From Microbacterium sp. cf046 (GTDB lineage: Bacteria > Actinomycetota > Actinomycetes > Actinomycetales > Microbacteriaceae): a stretch of 64,000 bases of DNA. The position numbers and the translations under genes were made by a program. This document shows positions 33,058 through 40,886 of this stretch, one piece after another; within the stretch, counting starts at the first letter, position 1; each line of letters begins with the position of its first letter. The stretch lies in the NCBI RefSeq assembly GCF_900114345.1, contig NZ_FOZJ01000003.1, positions 248,001-312,000 on the forward strand, written 5' to 3'. Under the pieces are notes generated by a model. The model searched no databases and was not told the origin of the DNA. It saw nothing but the letters and a program-made list of their open reading frames with translations.

Positions 33058-34236
33058 ATGGGTGGGGAAGCCGCTTCCGCGGGAATGGGCGTGACGGAGC
33101 TCTTCCAGCTGCTCCGTGACGGAGTTCCGCGCACGCGAGCGCAGCTGGCGAAATCGACAGGACTCGCGCGGTCGACGATCGCCGTCCGCGTGGACGAGCT
33201 GATGCGGATGGGGCTCGTGACCCCCGTCGCCGAGGCTGCCTCGACCGGCGGCCGGCCGCCGTCGCAGTTCGCGCTGAACCCCGGCGCCCGCGTCGTGGTC
33301 GCCGCCGACATCGGAGCATCCCACGCCACCGTGGCGATCACGGATCTCGGCGCCACGATCCTCGCCGAGCGCACCGAGCCGCTCGACATCACGCTCGGGC
33401 CGGTCCCCGTGCTGACGTGGACTCTCGAGACGGCGCTCGCACTCCTCGCCGAAGCCGGCCGCCCGGCGCGCGACATCGCCGCGATCGGGATCGGCGTGCC
33501 CGGGCCGGTCGAGTTCTCCACCGGCCGGCCGGTGAACCCGCCGATCATGCCCGGCTGGGATCGCTTCGACATCCCGGGGTGGGTGCGACAGCACCTCGAT
33601 GCCCCGGTGCTCGTGGACAACGACGTGAACATCATGGCGCTCGGCGAGCGGGCGACCGCATGGCCGGGGACCGAGCATCTGATGTTCGTCAAGATCGCAA
33701 CGGGCATCGGCGCCGGGGTCATCTCGGGAGGCCAGCTCCTCCGTGGCGCCCAGGGCGTCGCAGGCGACATCGGCCACGTGCGCGTGGCCCGCGGATCCGA
33801 CGTGCCCTGCAGCTGCGGCAACCGCGGGTGCCTCGAGGCGCTCGCCTCGGGACCGGCGATCGCTCGCGAACTGCGCGGGCAGGGCGTGGACGCCCAGAAC
33901 GGCAACGACGTCGTCGACCTCGTCAAGCACGGCAACATCGACGCGATCCAGGCCGTCCGTCAGGCCGGACGCGACATCGGCGAGGTGCTCACGGCCTGCG
34001 TGAGTCTGATGAACCCATCGGTGATCGCGATCGGAGGCTCGATGGCGCGCGTCGGCGAGCACCTGATCGCCGGTGTTCGCGAAGTCGTGTACACGCGGTC
34101 CACGCCGCTCGCGACCGAGCATCTGTCGATCGTGCAGTCCTCGGCCGCGGAGAACGCCGGCGTCAGCGGCGCGAGCATGCTCGCGATCGAGCACGCCCTC
34201 TCGCCGGCTGCGCTGCACATGCTCGTCACCGCCTGA
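33058..34236 (+). CDS. ROK-family transcriptional repressor
   Basis: 392 residues from ATG 33058 (GTG 33046 in frame is an alternative; neither has a clear ribosome site). The N-terminal winged HTH (RTRAQLAKSTGLARSTIAVRVDELMRMGLV) is followed by a ROK domain: ADIGASHATVAI phosphate loop, GIGVPGPVEFSTG, VLVDNDVNIMALGE, and the zinc motif GHVRVARGSDVPCSCGNRGCLE. NagC/XylR-type sugar-responsive repressor, most likely of the adjacent importer and of itself. Confidence 0.9.
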   Translation: MGGEAASAGMGVTELFQLLRDGVPRTRAQLAKSTGLARSTIAVRVDELMRMGLVTPVAEAASTGGRPPSQFALNPGARVVVAADIGASHATVAITDLGATILAERTEPLDITLGPVPVLTWTLETALALLAEAGRPARDIAAIGIGVPGPVEFSTGRPVNPPIMPGWDRFDIPGWVRQHLDAPVLVDNDVNIMALGERATAWPGTEHLMFVKIATGIGAGVISGGQLLRGAQGVAGDIGHVRVARGSDVPCSCGNRGCLEALASGPAIARELRGQGVDAQNGNDVVDLVKHGNIDAIQAVRQAGRDIGEVLTACVSLMNPSVIAIGGSMARVGEHLIAGVREVVYTRSTPLATEHLSIVQSSAAENAGVSGASMLAIEHALSPAALHMLVTA

Positions 34237-34272
34237 GCGGTCGGCGGCGGCCCCGGCCCCTACGCTGAAGTC

Positions 34273-35322
34273 ATGCACGGCGAATACAAGGTGCCCGGAG
34301 GCAAGCTGGTCGTCGTCGACCTCGAAGAGCGGGACGGCAGGATCGCCGAATTCCGGCTCGCGGGCGACTTCTTCCTCGAGCCCGACAGCGCGCTCGACGA
34401 CATCGACGCCGCCGTGAACGGACTGCCCATCGAAGCGGATGCCGCGGCCATCGCCGCCGCCGTGCGGTCCGCGCTGCCCGACGGCGCGCAGCTGCTCGGC
34501 TTCACACCCGAGGCTGTCGGAACCGCAGTTCGCCGTGCCCTGGTCACCGCCCCCGGATGGCGCGATTTCGACTGGGAGATCGTGCACGAGCGGCCCGTCT
34601 CGCCGAGGATGAACCTCGCGCTCGACGAGGTGCTCACGACTCGGGTGGGCGACGGCCGGCGCCGCCCGACCCTGCGGGTGTGGGAGTGGGACGAATCCGC
34701 CGTCGTGATCGGCTCGTTCCAGTCGTATCGGAACGAGGTCGACCCAAAGGGCGCGGCCCGACACGGGTACGACGTCGTGCGCCGCATCTCGGGCGGCGGC
34801 GCGATGATGATGGGCGCGAACTCGATCGTGACGTATTCGCTGTACGTCCCCGCATCCCTCGTCGCCGGCATGACCTTCGCCGACTCGTACGCGTTCCTGG
34901 ACGACTGGGTGCTGCAGGCGCTGCGCTCGCTCGGCATCGACGCGACCTACCAGCCGCTCAACGACATCGCCTCGCCGCAGGGCAAGATCGGCGGGGCCGC
35001 GCAGAAGCGGCTGGCGAACGGGGGAGTGCTGCACCACGCGACGCTGAGCTACGACATGGACGGCCAGGTCATGACCGAGGTGCTCCGCATCGGCCGCGAG
35101 AAGCTGAGCGACAAGGGCACGGTCTCCGCGGCGAAGCGGGTCGACCCGCTTCGCCGTCAGACCGGTCTGCCGCGCGAGGCGATCATCGAGCGCTTCATCG
35201 AGACGTTCGCGGCCCTGTACGGAGCCGTACAGGGCGGCATCAGCGACGAGGAGTACGCCGAAGCCGAAGCCCTGGTCGAATCCAAGTTCGCCACGGATCC
35301 GTGGCTGTACCGCGTGCCGTGA
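34273..35322 (+). CDS. lplA: lipoate-protein ligase A family, permuted domain order
   Basis: 349 residues. Residues ~1-90 resemble the small accessory domain normally at the C-terminus of LplA (EYKVPGGKLVVVDLEERDG, RLAGDFFLEP, LLGFTPEAVGTAVRRAL). Residues ~95-349 are the catalytic domain with VVIGSFQSYRNEVD, RRISGGGAMMMG and GKIGGAAQKRLANGGVLHHATLSYD, carrying the adenylate-binding Arg/Gly loop and the catalytic-type Lys. It attaches lipoate to lipoyl domains in the cytosol. TACGCT ends 6 nt before the ATG (leaderless type). It overlaps the DNA methyltransferase gene by 4 nt. Confidence 0.85.
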   Translation: MHGEYKVPGGKLVVVDLEERDGRIAEFRLAGDFFLEPDSALDDIDAAVNGLPIEADAAAIAAAVRSALPDGAQLLGFTPEAVGTAVRRALVTAPGWRDFDWEIVHERPVSPRMNLALDEVLTTRVGDGRRRPTLRVWEWDESAVVIGSFQSYRNEVDPKGAARHGYDVVRRISGGGAMMMGANSIVTYSLYVPASLVAGMTFADSYAFLDDWVLQALRSLGIDATYQPLNDIASPQGKIGGAAQKRLANGGVLHHATLSYDMDGQVMTEVLRIGREKLSDKGTVSAAKRVDPLRRQTGLPREAIIERFIETFAALYGAVQGGISDEEYAEAEALVESKFATDPWLYRVP

Positions 35323-36182
35323 GCGAGGCCGTCGAACCGGTCGAGCGCGGCGCGGTCGAGATCCATCTGGGCGACAACCTCGTCGTCGCGGCGGGCCTCG
35401 CCGACGGGTCGTTCACGCTGATCTATCTGGATCCGCCGTTCAACACCGGGCGCGTGCAGGGCAAAGCGGTCGAGACCGCTCAGTCGCGGACAGCCGATGG
35501 CCCTCCGGGCAGACGCGGATTCCACGGCCGTGAGTACGAGCGGCTGCGCGGTGATCTGCGCACGTACGACGACCGGTTCGACGACTACTGGGGCTTCCTC
35601 GAACCCCGGCTCGTCGAGGCATGGCGGCTGCTCGCCGACGACGGGACGCTCTACGTGCATCTCGATTACCGCGAGGCGCACTACGCCAAGGTGCTGATGG
35701 ATGCGCTGTTCGGTCGCGAGCGCTTCCTCAACGAGCTCATCTGGGCGTACGACTACGGCGCGAAGACCCGCAGGCGCTGGCCGACCAAGCACGACACGAT
35801 CCTCGTCTACGTCAAGGATCCGGACCGGTACTGGTTCGACTCGGATGCCGTGGACCGCGAGCCGTACATGGCCCCCGGGCTCGTGACCGCAGAGAAGGCG
35901 GCCCGCGGCAAGCTGCCCACGGACGTGTGGTGGCACACGATCGTCCCGACGACGGGCAGGGAGAAGACGGGCTATCCGACGCAGAAGCCGGAGGGGATCC
36001 TCCGACGCATCGTGCAGGCATCCAGTCGTCCGGGCGACCGCGTCCTGGACTTCTTCGCCGGCAGTGGGACGACCGGGGCCGTCGCATCGGCGCTCGGCCG
36101 TGACGCCGTGCTCGTCGACGCGAATCCCGAGGCAGTCGAGGTCATGCGCAGGCGGATGCCGCACGCCGAGGTCATCGACTGA
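35319..36182 (+). CDS. site-specific DNA methyltransferase (N4/N6), orphan
   Basis: 287 residues from GTG 35319 (GTGA overlap with lplA). Catalytic motif IV DPPFNTG (Asp38) comes first and SAM motif I DFFAGSGTTGAVA (residues 244-253) near the end, the beta-class order of N6-adenine/N4-cytosine methyltransferases. GYPTQKPEGILRRIVQASS is also typical. No restriction enzyme or specificity subunit is adjacent, so it may be a regulatory or housekeeping methyltransferase. The recognition sequence cannot be read from the protein. Confidence 0.88.
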   Translation: MSEAVEPVERGAVEIHLGDNLVVAAGLADGSFTLIYLDPPFNTGRVQGKAVETAQSRTADGPPGRRGFHGREYERLRGDLRTYDDRFDDYWGFLEPRLVEAWRLLADDGTLYVHLDYREAHYAKVLMDALFGRERFLNELIWAYDYGAKTRRRWPTKHDTILVYVKDPDRYWFDSDAVDREPYMAPGLVTAEKAARGKLPTDVWWHTIVPTTGREKTGYPTQKPEGILRRIVQASSRPGDRVLDFFAGSGTTGAVASALGRDAVLVDANPEAVEVMRRRMPHAEVID

Positions 36183-36200
36183 ACCCCCAGCGCCGGCGGT

Positions 36201-36923
36201 TCACGGGGCGAGCCGGCTCCAGCCGGCGTAGTCGTGCATCGCGATCCCTGCGAAGAGGGGGTCCGATCGCAGTGCGCTGACGGCGGCTGCGGTCTCGCGC
36301 TCGAGGACTCGCCGGCCATCATCGGCGAACGTGGTGTGAGGTTGCGCGGACGGCGTGGTGTCGACTCCGATCCGGTACCGGCTGCCGACGGATGCTGCGA
36401 CCTCGCGGGCCGCGTTCGAAAGGTCGAGGATCGCCGGCGCGCGGTCGCGGTACGACATGATCGTGACCGCCGAGGCGGCGAACAGCAAGGGGAACTCATT
36501 GACCAGCGCCGCGGGAACATCGACCTCGACCGGCAGTCTCGTGGTCGCGCGCACAGCACGGACCGCGTCGGCCAGACCCCCCAGGCGCCGCTCGTTGTGC
36601 GCCGGCCAGTCGTCGGCCGCCCAGGGCTCGACGTCGAGATGCACGGCGTCGAAGTCGCCGTCGGCCAGCGCTCGGTTCGCCCACGCGGCGGCGTTCGGCG
36701 GAGCATCGGCCCAATCGGCTCCGCTGCCCAGGCATGCGACCCGGGTGCCGCGGCGGCGCAGGCTGCGCGACAGCGTTCGCGTCGCGGCGCTCGGGCCGGC
36801 CCACGGCACCGTGAGGAACACCTCCCCGACTCGCTCGCGGTGCGCGAAGTCGACGACCGCTTCCGGAGCGAGGGCGTCGTCCCAGAGCCACATCGCCCGA
36901 GCATCGTGCGCCTCGTCGCCCAT
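36201..36923 (-). CDS. uncharacterised TIM-barrel-like protein
   Basis: 240 residues from ATG 36923; TAGGCT lies 7 nt upstream (leaderless type). Not assigned to a family. The regular alternation of strands and helices, with MWLWDD at the start, GEVFLTVPW, FDAVHLDVEPW (Asp98, Glu100), PVEVDVPAALV, VTIMSYRD and AGIAMHDYAGW at the end, reads as a beta/alpha barrel. LDVEP resembles the acidic strand-4 motif of some glycoside hydrolases, but catalysis is only a guess. Eleven nt separate its start from the MarR stop. Confidence 0.6.
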   Translation of the reverse strand: MGDEAHDARAMWLWDDALAPEAVVDFAHRERVGEVFLTVPWAGPSAATRTLSRSLRRRGTRVACLGSGADWADAPPNAAAWANRALADGDFDAVHLDVEPWAADDWPAHNERRLGGLADAVRAVRATTRLPVEVDVPAALVNEFPLLFAASAVTIMSYRDRAPAILDLSNAAREVAASVGSRYRIGVDTTPSAQPHTTFADDGRRVLERETAAAVSALRSDPLFAGIAMHDYAGWSRLAP

Positions 36924-36933
36924 GCGCCACAGC

Positions 36934-37407
36934 CTAGGACTCGCGGAGCAGCTCGATCTCCTCGCGGTTGACCTCGGCGGCGCGGGCGAACAGCTCGTTC
37001 GCGAACTCGATCTGCTCGTCGTCGAGCGTCGCCAGGTAGTCCGCCCATCGCTGCCCGACGCGGCCGTAGATCGGGCCGACCTTCTCGAGCACGGTCTCGA
37101 CGCGTGCGGTGACGATGACCTTGCGGCGGTCCTTCGCGTCGCGCTCGCGCGTGACGTAGCCCGCGCGCTCGAGGCGGTCCACGACCGCCGTGATCGCGCC
37201 CCCCGCAGTGAGTCCGGTGCGCTCGGCGAGCTCGCCGGGCGTGGCCGGCCCCTCACTCATCAGCAGGCTGACCGCCTGCATGTCGGTGCTGTTGATGCCG
37301 CCGTGCCGCGCCACCGCGTCCTGGAAGAGCACGGCGCGTGCCATGAACTCGCGCATGACCTCGCCCATGCGCTCGATCGAGGCCTCGCGCTTTGACTTCT
37401 TCGGCAT
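36934..37407 (-). CDS. MarR-family transcriptional regulator
   Basis: 157 residues. HTH/wing: STDMQAVSLLMSEGPATPGELAERTGLTAGGAITAVVDRLERAGYVTRERDAKDRRKVIV. Divergent from an FAD monooxygenase with GAGACTCT-type palindromes between the two starts, so probably a phenolic- or antibiotic-responsive repressor of the monooxygenase and of itself. Confidence 0.9.
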   Translation of the reverse strand: MPKKSKREASIERMGEVMREFMARAVLFQDAVARHGGINSTDMQAVSLLMSEGPATPGELAERTGLTAGGAITAVVDRLERAGYVTRERDAKDRRKVIVTARVETVLEKVGPIYGRVGQRWADYLATLDDEQIEFANELFARAAEVNREEIELLRES

Positions 37408-37414
37408 CCGTCAG

Positions 37415-37455
37415 TATTCTCTCTAAATACGAGAGACTCTAGAAGAGAGAGTCTC
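37415..37455. promoter_or_regulatory. MarR operator candidates between marR-type and monooxygenase genes
   Basis: GAGACTCT-N7-AGAGTCTC (37433-37455) is a perfect inverted repeat. Overlapping it to the left, CTCTC-TAAATAC-GAGAG (about 37419-37435) forms a second. They fill the 68-nt gap between the divergent starts. Confidence 0.7.
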
Positions 37456-37475
37456 GCCTGATTCAAGGATAGCAA

Positions 37476-38681
37476 ATGCCCAGAGCACTCGTCATCGGTG
37501 GCGGAGTCGCCGGCCCGGCAGCCGCCATGTTCCTCCAGCGAGCAGGCTGGGACGTCGAGGTCTTCGAGGCCGACCAAGAGCCCGACCCGTTCGAAGGGCT
37601 GTTCCTCAATGTCGCCACGAACGGACTCGCCGTGCTCGATCAGCTCGGTCTCCGAGATCGGCTCGGCTCGGATGGTCACCGGGCCCCGAAGATGGTGATG
37701 CGCAGCGGGACCGGCCGGGAGCTGGGGGCGGTCCCCAACGGGCCGGCCGGCGACCCCGGGCGGGGGAGCGTGATCGTGCGGCGCGGCTGGCTGCACCAGG
37801 TCATCCGCGAGGGCGCGATCGCAGCGGGGGTTCCGTTCACCTTCGGCGCGCGACTCGTGTCGATCGAGGAGACCCCGACGCTCGTCCGCGCGACCTTCGC
37901 GGACGGACGCATCGCCGAGGGCGACATCCTGATCGGGGCAGACGGGATCGGATCGCCGACGCGCCGCTGGATCGACCCGTCCGCGCCCGAACCTCGGTAC
38001 AGCGGGCTGGTCGGCACGGGTGGGTATGCGCGAGTGCACGGGCTCGAGCCGACCCCCGACACCCAGTACTTCGTGTTCGGCGCCCGCTCGTTCTTCGGCT
38101 ATCTGGTTCGCGCGGACGGCACGGTCTACTGGTTCGCGAACATGACGACGCCGGAACCGGCCAGAGGGTCGCTCCGCGAGGTGCCCAGCGCGCAGTGGCT
38201 CGCGCGGCTGCGCGACCTGCACAGCGACGACCCGTTTCCGGTGCCGCAGATCCTTGCGAACGTCACCGGAGAGGTCGGCGCATACCCGATCTTCGACCTG
38301 GTCGGCGTCACGTCGTGGAGCCGAGGTCGCGTCGTCGCGATCGGCGACGCAGTGCACGCCACCTCGCCGAGCGCGGGTCAGGGTGCATCCCTCGCGCTGG
38401 AGGACGCGATCACGCTCGCGAAGTGCCTCCGCGACGTTCCCGATCGGGCGGACGCGTTCGCCGAGTACCAGCGCGAGCGCCGGCCGCGGGCTGAGGCAGT
38501 GGTGAAGTACGCGCGCGTGATCGACTCGCAGAAGCGCGTGACGAAGTCGAGGATCGGCATCGCGATCCGCGACTGGATGATGCCGAAATTCCTGAAGAAC
38601 GCTGCCGACGACACCCGCAACGACTGGCTCTACAACCACCGGATCGCCTGGGAGAGTCCCGTTCCGTCGCCGCGGCCGTAG
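37476..38681 (+). CDS. FAD-dependent monooxygenase (PHBH-fold)
   Basis: 401 residues. LVIGGGVAGPAAAMFLQRAGWDVEVFEAD is the N-terminal GxGxxG and ribose-binding Glu/Asp. ILIGADGIGSPTRRW is the DG motif and RVVAIGDAVHATSPSAGQGASLALEDA the GD motif. These three make a class A flavoprotein hydroxylase (aromatic or polyketide/tetracycline-type). NADPH and O2 are expected co-substrates. With a divergent MarR, it could degrade or inactivate an aromatic compound; the substrate is unknown. Confidence 0.88.
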   Translation: MPRALVIGGGVAGPAAAMFLQRAGWDVEVFEADQEPDPFEGLFLNVATNGLAVLDQLGLRDRLGSDGHRAPKMVMRSGTGRELGAVPNGPAGDPGRGSVIVRRGWLHQVIREGAIAAGVPFTFGARLVSIEETPTLVRATFADGRIAEGDILIGADGIGSPTRRWIDPSAPEPRYSGLVGTGGYARVHGLEPTPDTQYFVFGARSFFGYLVRADGTVYWFANMTTPEPARGSLREVPSAQWLARLRDLHSDDPFPVPQILANVTGEVGAYPIFDLVGVTSWSRGRVVAIGDAVHATSPSAGQGASLALEDAITLAKCLRDVPDRADAFAEYQRERRPRAEAVVKYARVIDSQKRVTKSRIGIAIRDWMMPKFLKNAADDTRNDWLYNHRIAWESPVPSPRP

Positions 38682-38696
38682 CCTCGCAGCCGCGGC

Positions 38697-40172
38697 TCAG
38701 ACCAGGGCGCGCACGCTCGCGTACCCGTCGGCCTCGACGTCGGGGCGGGATGCTGTGCCGCCGAAGACCCTCGTGGATCCGGATGCCGAAGACCACGGCG
38801 TCCACCCGGGCTCGCCGTCCCGCACGAACGAGACCGCAGAGCCGTGCAGGCCCGCCGCCAGGGCGCGCGGGGGCTCGTCGCCGGCGATCGCCGTGACACC
38901 GTCGGCGTCGAGGCAGTCGAACCAGAACGGCACGTCGAGGCAGTGGCATGCCCAGCCGATCGTCGGCGATGACCAGGCGAACCTGTACACCCAGGTGGCG
39001 GCATCCCGGCGAGCCTCCGCGATGCGCACGACCCCGGCCCGGAAGACCTCGTCGGTGACGTAGCGACCGAGGACCGCAGCGGTGCCCTTGCGTCGCTGCG
39101 GGCCGTTGGCGGCGAGGTACTCCTTCCGCCTCGGCGCATCGAGCTTGAGCTTTGCGAGTGCGACCGACGCGGGGATGAGACGCAGCTTGTTCTTCGCGCC
39201 GTCGGTGGCCATGGTGAACTCGTCGTCGGTCGCTCCCAGCACCAGCGGCACATCCGCGCCGACACCCGCGCGCAGCGAGTCGAGCGTCGGCTGCCCGATC
39301 AGGTCGCCGTCGACCATCGGCCCCCAGCTCAGCCCGTCCTGGAGCAGGACGAGGATCCCCGCGAGGGGGTCCTTCGAGTCCGGGGAGGCCGCGGTCTCCT
39401 GCAGCTCGAAGAGCTTCGCCTCGGGGACCGTGGCGAAGCCGTCCCGCGTCGGGGCGACTCCGGCGAGGTTCGCCAGCTTGGCCGACAGCGTGCGCGCGCG
39501 TTCGGCTGCGACATCCGCGAGCGCGGGCGAGAGCGCCCACACCGCGTGGAAGAGCCCCTGGGCAGCCGGCATCCCGAGCAGCGTCAGCACCGCCCCGCCG
39601 CCGGCGGACTGGCCGGCGATCGTCACGCGGGACGGATCGCCGCCGAACGCCGCGATGTTCTCGCGCACCCATTCGAGTGCTGCCAGCCAGTCGCGCACGC
39701 CGCGGTTGCCGGGTGCGCCCGCGATGTGGCCGAAGCCGTCGAACCCGAGCCGATACGAGATCGAGACGGTCACCACCCCGTCGCGGTTGAACCCGGCGCC
39801 GTCGTACCAGGGGCTCGCGGGCGAGCCTTCGGTGAATCCGCCGCCGTGGATGTAGACGAGCACCGGAAGCGCGGCCGCGGGTTCGCCGGGAGCCGGCGTG
39901 AACACGTTGACGTTGAGGGTCGCGTCGCCGGGCACCGCGGGCTCCGGGATCAGCGTCTGCTCGCCCGGCTTCTCGCGCTTGGCGGTGGCGCCGTAGTCGA
40001 GCGCGTCGCGGACGTCGTCCCACGGCTCCGGGGGCACGGGTGCGGCGAATCGCAGGTCTCCGACGGGAGCCTGCGCGAAGGGGATGCCGAGGAACGCCGC
40101 GGAGTCGCCCCGCCAGAATCCGCGCACGCGGCCGGGTGCGATGGTCACGATCGGGTCGGGATGCTGCGTCAC
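38697..40172 (-). CDS. type B carboxylesterase
   Basis: 491 residues from GTG 40172 (GTGA overlap with the TetR stop). FLGIPFAQAPVGDLRF, VYIHGGGFTEGS (oxyanion loop), VSISYRLGFDGFG, GNRGVRDWLAALEWVRENI, FGGDPSRVTIAGQSAGGGAVL (catalytic Ser), a late DDEF acid and HCLDVPFWF (His) give the full type B esterase order. No signal peptide, so intracellular. Co-transcribed with the TetR gene and divergent from a sugar transporter and beta-glucosidase, it may remove acyl groups from imported acylated glycosides. Confidence 0.88.
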   Translation of the reverse strand: MTQHPDPIVTIAPGRVRGFWRGDSAAFLGIPFAQAPVGDLRFAAPVPPEPWDDVRDALDYGATAKREKPGEQTLIPEPAVPGDATLNVNVFTPAPGEPAAALPVLVYIHGGGFTEGSPASPWYDGAGFNRDGVVTVSISYRLGFDGFGHIAGAPGNRGVRDWLAALEWVRENIAAFGGDPSRVTIAGQSAGGGAVLTLLGMPAAQGLFHAVWALSPALADVAAERARTLSAKLANLAGVAPTRDGFATVPEAKLFELQETAASPDSKDPLAGILVLLQDGLSWGPMVDGDLIGQPTLDSLRAGVGADVPLVLGATDDEFTMATDGAKNKLRLIPASVALAKLKLDAPRRKEYLAANGPQRRKGTAAVLGRYVTDEVFRAGVVRIAEARRDAATWVYRFAWSSPTIGWACHCLDVPFWFDCLDADGVTAIAGDEPPRALAAGLHGSAVSFVRDGEPGWTPWSSASGSTRVFGGTASRPDVEADGYASVRALV

Positions 40173-40786
40173 TTGCTGTCGTCCTTCTCGGGTGGTGCGG
40201 GGGTGAGCGCGTCGAAGAGCGCATCGACCGTGGCCGCCATGTCGACTCGGGGATCCAGCATCCACTGGATCTGCAGGCCGTCGGCGACGGCCTGGAAGAT
40301 GCGGGAAAGCGTCTGCGCGTCGATGCGATCGGTGACCTGGCCCGCCGCCTGACGTTCGGCGAGCGCTGCAGCGAACACCTGCCGCAGATTGTCGTTGCGC
40401 TCGATGAAGTACTTGTGCGCGGGGTGGTCGGGGTCGGCCGCGTCGACGGACAGCCGCGAGAAGAGCTGGACGAGGCCCGGCACGTCGCTGTTGTGCCGGA
40501 TCACCTCGAGGTAGCCCTTGCGCAGGTCCAGCTCACCCGGGTCGACCGGGGGAAGCGGTCCGTAGTGGACCATGTCCACCTCGTCGCGCTTGCGGAGGAT
40601 CTCGGTGAAGAGCTCTTCCTTGCTGTCGAAGTAGTGCAGGAGTCCGGCCTGGCTCAGACCGACCGCTTCGGCGAGCTCCTTCACGGAAGCCCCTCGGTAG
40701 CCTTCGCGGGCGATGACCTCGAGGGCGCGCTCCAGGATCTCTTCGCGCTTGGCGACGCCCTTGGCGTAGGAACCTCTTCGTGCCAT
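40169..40786 (-). CDS. TetR/AcrR-family transcriptional regulator
   Basis: 205 residues from ATG 40786. HTH: REEILERALEVIAREGYRGASVKELAEAVGLSQAGLLHYFDSKEELF. The ligand domain ends in QAVADGLQIQWMLDP, usual for TetR C-terminal domains. It faces the GPH transporter gene across 100 nt that contain a perfect 8+9+8 inverted repeat. It is likely to repress both the esterase unit and the transporter/beta-glucosidase unit. Confidence 0.92.
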   Translation of the reverse strand: MARRGSYAKGVAKREEILERALEVIAREGYRGASVKELAEAVGLSQAGLLHYFDSKEELFTEILRKRDEVDMVHYGPLPPVDPGELDLRKGYLEVIRHNSDVPGLVQLFSRLSVDAADPDHPAHKYFIERNDNLRQVFAAALAERQAAGQVTDRIDAQTLSRIFQAVADGLQIQWMLDPRVDMAATVDALFDALTPAPPEKDDSK

Positions 40787-40819
40787 GTCCTCAGCGTAAA
40801 CCGAACAACGCTTGATTTT

Positions 40820-40844
40820 CAAAACCTAGTGTCATAAGGTTTTG
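40820..40844. promoter_or_regulatory. TetR operator candidate
   Basis: CAAAACCT-N9-AGGTTTTG is a perfect 25-bp inverted repeat, placed midway between the divergent tetR-type and transporter starts. Its AT-rich arms stand out from the surrounding high-GC DNA. Confidence 0.8.
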
Positions 40845-40886
40845 CTGGCTCAGAGCAGAGCCGTCCGAACTCCCCAAGGATCATCA

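Noticed and set aside
35319-36182. Restriction-modification system
   Set aside because: No endonuclease or specificity gene on either side; neighbours are lplA and a barrel-like protein.
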